Below are positions 15,387 through 22,646 of a DNA stretch of 23,744 nt, piece by piece; positions within the stretch are counted from its first letter, which is position 1; the number at the start of each line of letters is the position of its first letter. Below the pieces are notes generated by a model that was given only the letters and a program-made list of their open reading frames with translations, was not told the DNA's origin and ran no database searches. Both the position numbers and the translations under genes were made by a program. The stretch covers positions 1 to 23,744 of the forward strand of contig DEGR01000046.1 in assembly GCA_002351535.1 (NCBI GenBank), in the 5' to 3' direction. The DNA is from Lachnospira sp. UBA2821. GTDB taxonomy: Bacteria; Bacillota; Clostridia; Lachnospirales; Lachnospiraceae.

Positions 15387-16529
15387 ATGATTTATCTTGA
15401 TAATGCAGCTACCACACCTGTAAAAGACGAAGTTCTAAAGTCAATGCTGCCATATTTTAAAGAAGTATACAGTAATCCCTCGGCTGTGTATTCATTTGCA
15501 GGCAAGGCCGGCATAGCGGTAGAAAATGCCAGAAGAAGTGTTGCAGAACTTATAGGTGCAAGGGCAGATGAAATATATTTTACAAGCGGGGGCAGTGAAT
15601 CTGATAATTGGGCAATAAAGTCTGTTGCGGAGACAATGTCTTCATCAGGCAGGGGAAAACATATTATTACGAGCAGTATAGAACATCATGCAGTGTTAAA
15701 TACATGCAGATATCTTGAGACAAAAGGATATGAGGTTACTTATATCGGAGTCGATAAGGATGGAATAGTATCTGTAGGGGAGATAGCTTCAGCCATAAGG
15801 AGTGATACGGTTTTAATATCTGTTATGACTGCAAACAATGAGGTTGGAACAATTGAACCCATTGAAGAAATTGGAGAGCTTGCACATTCAAGAGGAATAG
15901 TATTTCATACAGATGCAGTTCAGTCATATGGTCATATACCACTTTATGTTAATGAGATGAACATTGATATGCTAAGTGCGAGTGCACATAAGTTTGGAGG
16001 ACCTAAAGGTGTAGGTTTTCTGTATGTAAAAAGAGATGTGAAAATTCATTCCTTTATTCACGGTGGGGCACAGGAAAGAGGAAGACGTGCAGGCACATAT
16101 AATGTTCCGGGAATAGTAGGAATGGGCAAAGCGTCAGAGTTATGTGCTGTTTCTATGTCAGATGATATTAAGAAAGAAATTAAGCTGAGGGAACATCTTA
16201 TTGACAGGGTGTTATCAGAAATTGAAGGTGTATATGTTAACGGAGCAAGACAAAAAAGGCTTCCGGGAAATATAAACTTTTATATTGAAAATGTAGAAGG
16301 ACAATCTCTTCTTATATTATTAGACCAAAAAGGAATATGTGTTTCAAGTGGTTCGGCATGTACATCAGGGTCTTTAGACCCATCACATGTTCTTAAAGCA
16401 ATGGGACAGAACGATGAAAGAGCACGAGGCTCTGTAAGAATAACATTATCGTCTGATACTACTTTGGAACAGATAGACTATGTGGCAGATGAATTAAAAA
16501 GAATAGTGAATCAATTGCGTGCAAAATAA
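15387..16529 (+). CDS. nifS: Cysteine desulfurase (NifS/IscS family)
   Basis: A 380-residue PLP enzyme that takes sulfur from cysteine for iron-sulfur clusters or tRNA thiolation. It begins MIYLDNAATTPV, typical of the family, with TSGGSESDNWAI, HTDAVQSYGHI, SASAHKFGGPKG carrying the cofactor lysine K202, and SSGSACTSG carrying the catalytic C325 on the mobile loop; the long loop resembles IscS and NifS. ATG 15387 is chosen because homologues start at this point; GTG 15372 would overlap DUF368. No iscU, thiI or mnmA gene lies alongside. It is the last gene before a strong terminator. Confidence 0.92.
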   Translation: MIYLDNAATTPVKDEVLKSMLPYFKEVYSNPSAVYSFAGKAGIAVENARRSVAELIGARADEIYFTSGGSESDNWAIKSVAETMSSSGRGKHIITSSIEHHAVLNTCRYLETKGYEVTYIGVDKDGIVSVGEIASAIRSDTVLISVMTANNEVGTIEPIEEIGELAHSRGIVFHTDAVQSYGHIPLYVNEMNIDMLSASAHKFGGPKGVGFLYVKRDVKIHSFIHGGAQERGRRAGTYNVPGIVGMGKASELCAVSMSDDIKKEIKLREHLIDRVLSEIEGVYVNGARQKRLPGNINFYIENVEGQSLLILLDQKGICVSSGSACTSGSLDPSHVLKAMGQNDERARGSVRITLSSDTTLEQIDYVADELKRIVNQLRAK

Positions 16530-16534
16530 ATTAT

Positions 16535-16595
16535 AAAGTCGATGACACTTAAACGGTTATGTTTGTTTAGTATGGTGTAATCGGCTTTTATTTTT
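16535..16595 (+). terminator. Terminator of the six-gene run
   Basis: AAAGTCGATGACAC (16535-16548) pairs with GTGTAATCGGCTTT (16575-16588) with one wobble and one mismatch. Possible inner pairing joins TAAAC and GTTTA. It is followed by TTTTATTTTT. Confidence 0.78.
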
Positions 16596-16607
16596 GGATA
16601 AATTATT

Positions 16608-16628
16608 ACAGGCATTAACATTGCCTGT
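16608..16628 (+). promoter_or_regulatory. Hairpin before the NusG-domain gene
   Basis: ACAGGCA (16608-16614) and TGCCTGT (16622-16628) form a perfect 7-bp stem with a 7-nt loop, ending 5 nt before the ribosome binding site GGAG (16634-16637). The function is unknown. I see no convincing promoter between the terminator and this gene. Confidence 0.45.
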
Positions 16629-16642
16629 GGAATGGAGATGCA

Positions 16643-17041
16643 ATGAAGAAAAAAGATATATTCCTTATTATAGTTATATTGTTAATTGCCGGTGCAGGTT
16701 ATGTGCTGTTAAATGTTTCGGATAACTATAAAGATGAGAATAATAATGTAGTGATAAGGGTTGAAGGTAAAATATATGGGACATATCCGCTTAATAAAAA
16801 TAAAGAGATTATAATAGAAGAAAAAAAAGGGTATAACAAGATAGAGATTAAAAATGGATATGTATATATGAAAGATGCGGACTGCCCTGACAAATACTGT
16901 GTGGAACAGGGAAGAAAAAAAAGGGCGGGGTCTACGATAGTATGTCTTCCACATAAGGTTACTGTGCAGATTAATGCGGTGCAATCAGGTAAGAAGAAAA
17001 CAAATAGTGATAATAAAGACGTGGATATAATTGCTGAATAA
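16643..17041 (+). CDS. NusG domain II-containing membrane-anchored protein
   Basis: A 132-residue protein with a single N-terminal membrane segment (IFLIIVILLIAGAGYVLL) and a NusG domain II-like beta domain, probably outside the cell. The domain is recognised by IKNGYVYMKDADCPDKYCVEQG and IVCLPHKVTVQI; three cysteines fall in this conserved region. The tail is rich in lysine and aspartate. Such proteins are common in Clostridia and their job is not established; despite the name, this is not the transcription factor NusG. GGAG lies 5 nt before the ATG. It stands between the desulfurase terminator and the CIRCE element of clpB. Confidence 0.8.
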   Translation: MKKKDIFLIIVILLIAGAGYVLLNVSDNYKDENNNVVIRVEGKIYGTYPLNKNKEIIIEEKKGYNKIEIKNGYVYMKDADCPDKYCVEQGRKKRAGSTIVCLPHKVTVQINAVQSGKKKTNSDNKDVDIIAE

Positions 17042-17050
17042 AAAATTAAA

Positions 17051-17087
17051 AATTGTTAGCACTCACTCTTGACGAGTGCTAACAATT
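17051..17087 (+). promoter_or_regulatory. CIRCE element (HrcA operator) of clpB
   Basis: TTAGCACTC (17056-17064), a 9-nt spacer and GAGTGCTAA (17074-17082) match the CIRCE consensus perfectly. The palindrome extends to 14-bp arms (17051-17064 and 17074-17087). It overlaps the -35 of the clpB promoter, so HrcA should repress clpB until heat or protein-folding stress. Confidence 0.97.
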
Positions 17088-17097
17088 GTGGTATAAC
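17069..17097 (+). promoter_or_regulatory. Promoter of clpB
   Basis: TTGACG (17069-17074) inside CIRCE, a 17-nt spacer, and TATAAC (17092-17097). The predicted leader is about 80 nt. Confidence 0.85.
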
Positions 17098-17133
17098 ACA
17101 CATATGAAAGGAAAAAAAAGTTGCATAGTTAAT

Positions 17134-17161
17134 ATACTCCGGGAAATGATTCAGGGAGTAT
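17134..17161 (+). promoter_or_regulatory. Leader hairpin of clpB
   Basis: ATACTCC (17134-17140) pairs with GGAGTAT (17155-17161), with an inner GAA/TTC stem. It lies about 10 nt before the ribosome binding site TGGAGG (17171-17176). It could affect translation with temperature, but this is only a possibility. Confidence 0.35.
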
Positions 17162-17183
17162 GTTTAGAAATGGAGGTATGGTT

Positions 17184-19757
17184 ATGAATATCAGCAAATT
17201 TACAAAAAAATCCATGGAAGCTATAAATCAGTGTGAAAAAATAGCATATGACTACGGCAACCAGGAAATAGATCAAGAGCATTTATTATATGCATTACTG
17301 ACAGGTGAGGATAGTCTTATTCTTAAATTAATAGAGAAAATGGATATTCAGAAAGAATATTTTATTAACAGAGTTGAAGAAGCACTTAACAGATGTGTGA
17401 AAGTGCAGGGTGGTGATTTAAGAGTAAGTGCGGCACTTAATAAAGTTCTTGTTAAGGCAGAAGATGAAGCAAAGGCTATGGGAGATGAATATGTGTCTGT
17501 TGAACATATATTCCTTACACTTATAAAAGAGCCTAATAAAGCTGTAAAAGAGTTATTCAGAGAATTTGGTATTACAAGGGACAGATTTTTACAGGCACTT
17601 TCTACGGTAAGAGGTAATCAGAGGGTTACGAGTGATAATCCTGAGGACACTTATGATACTCTTGAAAAATATGCCACTAATTTAGTGGACAGGGCACGTT
17701 CACAAAAGCTTGACCCTGTTATAGGAAGAGATGCGGAGATAAGAAATGTTATAAGAATATTGTCACGAAAGACAAAAAATAATCCGGTACTTATAGGTGA
17801 ACCGGGTGTTGGTAAGACTGCTGCGGTAGAAGGTCTGGCACAGAGAATTGTCAGAGGAGATGTTCCCGAGGGATTAAAAGACAAGACATTATATGCTCTT
17901 GATATGGGAGCACTGGTAGCCGGAGCAAAGTACAGAGGTGAATTTGAAGAGAGACTAAAAGCAGTGCTTGAAGAAGTTAGAAAAAGTGAAGGAAGAATTA
18001 TTCTGTTCATAGATGAACTTCATACAATTGTAGGCGCAGGTAAGACAGAAGGCTCAATGGATGCCGGAAATATGTTAAAGCCTATGCTTGCAAGAGGCGA
18101 GCTTCACTGTATAGGTGCAACTACACTTGATGAATATAGAAAATATATTGAGAAAGACCCTGCATTAGAGAGACGTTTCCAGCCTGTTATGGTGGATGAG
18201 CCTACGGTAGAGGATACAATATCAATTCTTCGTGGACTTAAGGACAGATATGAAGTGTTCCACGGAGTAAAGATAACAGATTCAGCACTTGTATCGGCAG
18301 CAACATTGTCTAACAGGTATATAAGTGACAGATTTCTGCCCGATAAAGCGATAGACCTTGTTGATGAAGCATGTGCGATGATTAAGACAGAACTTGATTC
18401 AATGCCTACGGAACTGGATGAATTATCAAGAAAGGTGATGCAGCTTGAGATTGAAGAGGCAGCACTTAAAAAAGAAGATGACAGGTTAAGTATTGAAAGA
18501 CTTGGAAATCTCCAGAAAGAACTTGCTGAATTAAAAGATGAACTTAATGTTAAAAAAGCTAAATGGGAAAATGAGAAGTCCTCTGTAAGCAAATTGTCTG
18601 ATATCAGAAAACAGATAGAAGATATAAATAATCAGATACAGGTTGCACAAAGAGAATATAATCTTGAACAGGTTGCAGCATTGCAGTATGGCAAATTACC
18701 CGAATTGAAGAAACAGTTACAGATAGAAGAAGAAAAAGTCGGTAACCAGAATCTTGAACTGGTACATGAAAGTGTAACAGAAGAAGAGATTGCTAAAATT
18801 ATTTCACGCTGGACAGGTATTCCGGTAGCCAAGCTGACAGAATCAGAGAGAAATAAAACATTGCATCTTGATGATATCCTTCATAAGAGAGTTGTCGGTC
18901 AGGATGAGGCTGTCGAGAGAGTTACCGAGGCCATTATAAGGTCTAAAGCAGGAATAAAAGACCCAACCAAACCAATAGGTTCATTTCTGTTCCTCGGTCC
19001 GACCGGTGTAGGTAAAACAGAGCTTGCCAAGGCACTTGCTGAAAGTCTTTTTGACAGTGAATATAATATTGTAAGAATTGATATGAGTGAATATATGGAG
19101 AAACATTCTGTGTCAAGACTTGTAGGAGCACCTCCGGGATATGTTGGATATGATGAAGGCGGACAGCTTACTGAGGCAGTAAGAAGAAAACCGTATTCAG
19201 TAGTGTTATTTGACGAAGTGGAGAAGGCACATCCTGATGTGTTCAATATTCTTCTTCAGGTTCTTGATGACGGACGAATTACTGATTCGCAGGGAAGAAC
19301 TGTTGATTTTAAAAATACAATTCTTATTATGACATCTAACTTAGGTTCATCACACCTTCTGGCAGGAATAGATGAATCAGGAGTGATTAGTGAAGAAGTA
19401 GAAGAAAATGTTATGGGTGAACTTAGAACACAGTTCAGACCGGAATTCCTTAACAGACTTGATGAAATAATAATGTTTAAGCCACTTACAAAGGATAATA
19501 TAAAGAATATAGCAGGGCTTCTGCTGAAAGATGTAAATAAACGTCTTGAGGATAAGGAGATATCGATAGAAATTACGGACAGGGCAATGGATTTTATAGC
19601 AGAAAACGGTTACGACCCTGTGTATGGTGCGAGACCACTTAAGAGATATTTACAGAAACATGTAGAAACACTTGCAGCAAAGAAGATTATAGCTAATGAA
19701 GTAAGTCCGGGCGAAACAATTAAGATTGATTTGTCAGAGGATGGACAATTGGTATAA
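17184..19757 (+). CDS. clpB: ClpB chaperone disaggregase
   Basis: An 857-residue AAA+ chaperone that threads proteins out of aggregates with the DnaK system. In order: Clp N domain (about 1-145), first ATPase domain with Walker A GEPGVGKT (205-212) and Walker B ILFIDELH, the coiled-coil middle domain (about 400-525) that distinguishes ClpB from ClpA and ClpC, and second ATPase domain with Walker A GPTGVGKT (605-612) and VVLFDEVEKAH. The C-terminal small domain contains YDPVYGARPLKR. Length is the family standard. ATG 17184 is chosen over in-frame ATG 17160 and 17178 because TGGAGG (17171-17176) is 7 nt before it. It is transcribed alone under CIRCE control, with its own terminator. Confidence 0.98.
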   Translation: MNISKFTKKSMEAINQCEKIAYDYGNQEIDQEHLLYALLTGEDSLILKLIEKMDIQKEYFINRVEEALNRCVKVQGGDLRVSAALNKVLVKAEDEAKAMGDEYVSVEHIFLTLIKEPNKAVKELFREFGITRDRFLQALSTVRGNQRVTSDNPEDTYDTLEKYATNLVDRARSQKLDPVIGRDAEIRNVIRILSRKTKNNPVLIGEPGVGKTAAVEGLAQRIVRGDVPEGLKDKTLYALDMGALVAGAKYRGEFEERLKAVLEEVRKSEGRIILFIDELHTIVGAGKTEGSMDAGNMLKPMLARGELHCIGATTLDEYRKYIEKDPALERRFQPVMVDEPTVEDTISILRGLKDRYEVFHGVKITDSALVSAATLSNRYISDRFLPDKAIDLVDEACAMIKTELDSMPTELDELSRKVMQLEIEEAALKKEDDRLSIERLGNLQKELAELKDELNVKKAKWENEKSSVSKLSDIRKQIEDINNQIQVAQREYNLEQVAALQYGKLPELKKQLQIEEEKVGNQNLELVHESVTEEEIAKIISRWTGIPVAKLTESERNKTLHLDDILHKRVVGQDEAVERVTEAIIRSKAGIKDPTKPIGSFLFLGPTGVGKTELAKALAESLFDSEYNIVRIDMSEYMEKHSVSRLVGAPPGYVGYDEGGQLTEAVRRKPYSVVLFDEVEKAHPDVFNILLQVLDDGRITDSQGRTVDFKNTILIMTSNLGSSHLLAGIDESGVISEEVEENVMGELRTQFRPEFLNRLDEIIMFKPLTKDNIKNIAGLLLKDVNKRLEDKEISIEITDRAMDFIAENGYDPVYGARPLKRYLQKHVETLAAKKIIANEVSPGETIKIDLSEDGQLV

Positions 19758-19781
19758 TTATTCATAAACAGTTAATAGTTT

Positions 19782-19848
19782 AAAGCCATACAAATCTGCG
19801 CCTTTTTAAGCAAAAAGCATTTAAAGTGCGCAGGTTTATATGGCTTTT
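19782..19848 (+). terminator. Terminator of clpB
   Basis: Arms of 20 nt (19782-19801 and 19828-19847) start AAAGCCATA and end TATGGCTTT and pair throughout, with two G-U or A-C-type wobble positions. A small inner hairpin CTTTTT-AAGC-AAAAAG lies in the loop. The downstream T-rich stretch is short (TTTTGTTAATT). Confidence 0.82.
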
Positions 19849-19895
19849 GTTAATTATATTATATCAATAAATACCCAAAAAAATTTCATAGATGA

Positions 19896-19924
19896 TTGAC
19901 GATGTGGTTTTCACATAGTATAAT
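19896..19924 (+). promoter_or_regulatory. Promoter of gdhA with palindromic spacer
   Basis: TTGACG (19896-19901), a 17-nt spacer, TATAAT (19919-19924). The spacer contains the inverted repeat ATGTG-GTTTT-CACAT (19902-19916), a possible operator for an unidentified regulator. The leader is about 88 nt, with a small hairpin CGCAC-TGAT-GTGCG at 19955-19968. Confidence 0.83.
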
Positions 19925-20018
19925 TATTCCATTGGTGTGAGTGGAATATAAAAGCGCACTGATGTGCGGTCGTTACGCCGTATTATGTATATTTTATAGA
20001 CATAAAGGAGGAAACAAA

Positions 20019-21353
20019 ATGTCATACGTTGATGAAGTAATTGAGCAGGTTGTTGCTCAGAACCCTGCTGAACCTGAATTCCATCAGGCAGTTAAGGAAG
20101 TATTAGAATCACTTAGAGTAGTGGTTGAGGCTAATGAGGAAAAATTCAGAAAAGAAGCACTTCTTGAAAGACTTGTTAATCCTGAGAGACAGTTCAAGTT
20201 CAGAGTACCTTGGGTAGACGATAAGGGACAGGTTCAGGTTAACACAGGATACCGTGTACAGTTCAACAGTGCAATAGGACCATACAAGGGTGGATTAAGA
20301 TTACATCCTTCAGTAAACCTCGGAATTATCAAATTCCTCGGATTTGAGCAGATATTCAAGAACTCTCTTACAGGACTTCCAATCGGTGGTGGTAAAGGTG
20401 GTTCTGATTTTGATCCTAAGGGTAAATCAGACAGAGAAGTTATGGCATTCTGCCAGAGCTTTATGACAGAGCTCTGCAAATACATCGGTGCAGATACAGA
20501 CGTTCCTGCCGGAGATATCGGAACAGGTGCAAGAGAAATCGGTTATATGTTTGGACAGTACAAGCGTATCAGAGGCGTATACGAAGGCGTTCTTACAGGA
20601 AAAGGTTTATCTTATGGTGGATCACTTGCAAGAACAGAGGCAACAGGATATGGATTACTTTACCTTACACAGGAAATGTTAAAATGCAATGGTGTTGATA
20701 TTGCAGGTAAGACAGTTGCTATATCAGGTTCAGGAAATGTTGCTATCTATGCTACAGAGAAGGCACAGCAGTTAGGTGCTAAAGTTGTTACAGTATCTGA
20801 TTCAACAGGCTGGGTATATGATCCTGATGGAATCGATGTTGCAGCACTTAAAGAAATCAAAGAAGTTAAGCGTGCAAGACTTACAGAGTACAAGAACTAC
20901 AGACCAAACTCAGAGTATCATGAGGGTAGAGGAGTATGGAATGTTAAAGTTGATATTGCATTACCATGTGCTACACAGAATGAATTACATCTTGAGGATG
21001 CTAAGGCATTAGTTGCTAACGGATGTATCGCAGTATGTGAAGGTGCTAACATGCCTACAACACTTGAAGCTACAGAGTACTTACAGAAAAACGGAGTATA
21101 CTTTGTTCCTGGTAAGGCTGCAAATGCAGGTGGTGTTGCAACATCAGCACTTGAGATGTCACAGAACAGTGAGAGACTTAGCTGGACATTTGAAGAAGTT
21201 GATTCTAAACTTCAGAATATCATGGTTAATATTTTCCATAACCTTGATAACGCAGCTAAGAAATATGGTTTTGAAGGAAACTATGTTGTTGGTGCTAACA
21301 TAGCAGGATTCGAGAAAGTCGTTGATGCTATGAACGCTCAGGGTATTGTTTAA
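20019..21353 (+). CDS. gdhA: NADP-type glutamate dehydrogenase
   Basis: A 444-residue hexameric glutamate dehydrogenase of the GdhA family, which makes glutamate from 2-oxoglutarate and ammonia. The substrate domain contains NTGYRVQFNSAIGPYKGGLRLHP-type residues and GLPIGGGKGGSDFDPKGKSD with the catalytic lysine region, then DVPAGDIGTGAREIG. The Rossmann domain has VAISGSGNVA and the late CEGANMPTT and GKAANAGGVA. Length matches NADP enzymes (about 445-450); coenzyme preference is inferred from family type. ATG 20019 is chosen because AAAGGAGG is 7 nt upstream. Codons ending in C (AAC, TAC, ATC) are more frequent than in neighbouring genes, which suggests high expression. It has its own promoter and terminator. 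Confidence 0.97.
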   Translation: MSYVDEVIEQVVAQNPAEPEFHQAVKEVLESLRVVVEANEEKFRKEALLERLVNPERQFKFRVPWVDDKGQVQVNTGYRVQFNSAIGPYKGGLRLHPSVNLGIIKFLGFEQIFKNSLTGLPIGGGKGGSDFDPKGKSDREVMAFCQSFMTELCKYIGADTDVPAGDIGTGAREIGYMFGQYKRIRGVYEGVLTGKGLSYGGSLARTEATGYGLLYLTQEMLKCNGVDIAGKTVAISGSGNVAIYATEKAQQLGAKVVTVSDSTGWVYDPDGIDVAALKEIKEVKRARLTEYKNYRPNSEYHEGRGVWNVKVDIALPCATQNELHLEDAKALVANGCIAVCEGANMPTTLEATEYLQKNGVYFVPGKAANAGGVATSALEMSQNSERLSWTFEEVDSKLQNIMVNIFHNLDNAAKKYGFEGNYVVGANIAGFEKVVDAMNAQGIV

Positions 21354-21391
21354 TCAGTAGTCTTTATTAGAAAATATGTATTGAATTATAG

Positions 21392-21428
21392 AAAGTTCCG
21401 GGAATATCTGATTTCCGGAACTTTTTTT
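21392..21428 (+). terminator. Terminator of gdhA
   Basis: AAAGTTCCGGGAA (21392-21404) pairs with TTTCCGGAACTTT (21412-21424) around a 7-nt loop, with one G-U. A run of seven T bases follows to 21428. Confidence 0.95.
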
Positions 21429-21464
21429 GTATCAATTCAGAAAGCAACAAAAAATATATAAAAC

Positions 21465-21493
21465 ATGACATTCGGATTATAATGGCATACAAT
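21465..21493 (+). promoter_or_regulatory. Probable promoter of the Rpn gene
   Basis: ATGACA (21465-21470), a 17-nt spacer, TACAAT (21488-21493), each one base from consensus. The leader would be about 90 nt. A second -10-like TATAAT at 21478-21483 lacks a good -35. Confidence 0.55.
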
Positions 21494-21589
21494 ACCCTAT
21501 ATACAAAATGTTACAATAGCTGGGAGCAAAAAATATTATGTAATATAGACTATCAGGGATAAAGAGGTTATAATGAGAGGAGAAAGTGT

Positions 21590-22552
21590 ATGAATGTAAT
21601 TGAATATAAGAGTAATGTATTTTCACTATTAATGGAAGAAACGGAGTACGCCATAGAGGTATACAATGTCCTAAATGGCAGCAGTTACGGTTCTGATATG
21701 ATAGAGATTAAGAAACATAATTCCGGAGTTATATTGTCAGTAAGAAATGATGCATCATTTCTTGTGGATTCGTATTTAAATCTATATGAGCATCAATCGA
21801 CGTATTGTCCTAATATGCCGTTAAGGTTTATGATATACTTTTCGGCAATAATACAGGATATAATTGCTGAAAATGAATATGATTTATATGGCAGGAAGAA
21901 GATAATGCTTCCAACACCGAAGTTTGTGGTGTTTTATAACGGACTGCAGAACAGACCGGAGAAAGAGATTATGAGATTATCAGATGCGTTTGAGAAAAAA
22001 GCAGAAACATATCAGCTTGAGTTAAAATGCGAGGTATATAATATAAATCCGGGCAGTAACGAGTCTGTTGTAAATTCAAGCAGAGTATTACATGGTTATA
22101 GAACATTTGTAGAAACAACACGTTCATACATAGAGAATAACGTGGAAATAGGGAAAGCTGTAAGTATGTCAGTTGATGAATGTATAAGAAAAAATATACT
22201 TTCAGACTTTTTCAGGGACCGCCGAAGGGAGATAGAAGAAGTGGCAGCATTAGATTTCACATTTGAAAGAAGAGAAAAGCTTATACGGAGGGATAGTTAT
22301 GAAGAAGGGGAGAAGAATGGAAGAGAGGCCGGAATGAAAGTCGGAATGAAAGCCGGAATAGAAAAGGAAAGAATAGAGTTTGTGATAAAAAAAGTGAAAA
22401 AGGGAATGAAACTGTCAGAGGTCGCAGATATGTTAGAGGTGTCAGAAGCAGAGATTAGTCCGATATATGATGCAGTTGTGAAAAATGCACCGGAGTATGA
22501 TGTTGAGAATATCTTAATGCAGTTGTCATTAACGATAGGAGAGTCTGAATAG
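21590..22552 (+). CDS. Rpn-family PD-(D/E)XK nuclease (YhgA-like)
   Basis: A 320-residue protein of the Rpn/YhgA-like group: recombination-promoting nucleases, earlier called putative transposases, some with roles in phage defence. The nuclease core shows VRNDASF with D54 and LYEHQSTYCPNMPLR with E67 and Q69, then KFVVFYNGLQNRPE. A charged linker follows (about 235-262) with three 4-residue repeats (AGMK, VGMK, AGIE), then a short helical domain with a helix-turn-helix-like MKLSEVADMLEVSEAEI. GGAG lies 7 nt before the ATG. The gene appears complete and stands alone, with no transposon ends. A possible internal start lies in the repeats. Confidence 0.85.
   Translation: MNVIEYKSNVFSLLMEETEYAIEVYNVLNGSSYGSDMIEIKKHNSGVILSVRNDASFLVDSYLNLYEHQSTYCPNMPLRFMIYFSAIIQDIIAENEYDLYGRKKIMLPTPKFVVFYNGLQNRPEKEIMRLSDAFEKKAETYQLELKCEVYNINPGSNESVVNSSRVLHGYRTFVETTRSYIENNVEIGKAVSMSVDECIRKNILSDFFRDRRREIEEVAALDFTFERREKLIRRDSYEEGEKNGREAGMKVGMKAGIEKERIEFVIKKVKKGMKLSEVADMLEVSEAEISPIYDAVVKNAPEYDVENILMQLSLTIGESE
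22328..22363 (+). repeat. Three 12-bp tandem repeats inside rpn
   Basis: GCCGGAATGAAA, GTCGGAATGAAA and GCCGGAATAGAA follow each other in frame and encode AGMK-VGMK-AGIE (residues 247-258). Slippage here would add or remove four residues without changing the frame. Confidence 0.85.
22334..22552 (+). CDS. Candidate internal in-frame small protein of rpn (RpnS-like)
   Basis: An in-frame ATG at residue 249 of the Rpn protein has GAGAGG (22323-22328) exactly 5 nt upstream. Initiation there would give a 72-residue protein equal to the C-terminal domain, starting within the 12-bp repeats and including the helix-turn-helix-like part. Intragenic small antitoxin proteins made this way are reported for E. 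coli Rpn proteins. Here only the ribosome binding site, frame and position support it; the site could be chance in a purine-rich charged linker. Confidence 0.35.
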   Translation: MKVGMKAGIEKERIEFVIKKVKKGMKLSEVADMLEVSEAEISPIYDAVVKNAPEYDVENILMQLSLTIGESE

Positions 22553-22574
22553 TAATATTGTGAAAATATAGCAC

Positions 22575-22602
22575 GAAGCTGCCGCTTTAAAACGGCAGCT
22601 TC
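22575..22602 (+). terminator. Hairpin between convergent genes, probable bidirectional terminator
   Basis: GAAGCTGCCG (22575-22584) and CGGCAGCTTC (22593-22602) form a perfect 10-bp stem around CTTTAAAA. Neither side has a good T-run, so termination may need help or be incomplete. It lies between rpn and the convergent SdpI-like gene. Confidence 0.6.
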
Positions 22603-22646
22603 AATAACTTACATAACTATACATCTATATCTCTATACTCAACATT

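Noticed and set aside
17160..17183. Earlier in-frame ATG codons for clpB
   Set aside because: The first lies upstream of and the second only 1 nt after the TGGAGG site; ATG 17184 has correct spacing and gives the standard 857-residue length.
20488..21303. Three successive plus-strand open frames inside gdhA
   Set aside because: They share one alternative frame of a clear full-length gdhA gene and have no family features; they result from its codon bias.
21546..21574. TAGACT-17-TATAAT promoter-like sequence before rpn
   Set aside because: The predicted start would fall within the ribosome binding site, leaving almost no leader; the upstream pair at 21465-21493 fits better.
22575..22602. Perfect 10-bp inverted repeat read as a transposon end
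   Set aside because: No second copy or transposase lies nearby, and its place between convergent genes fits a transcription-end hairpin.
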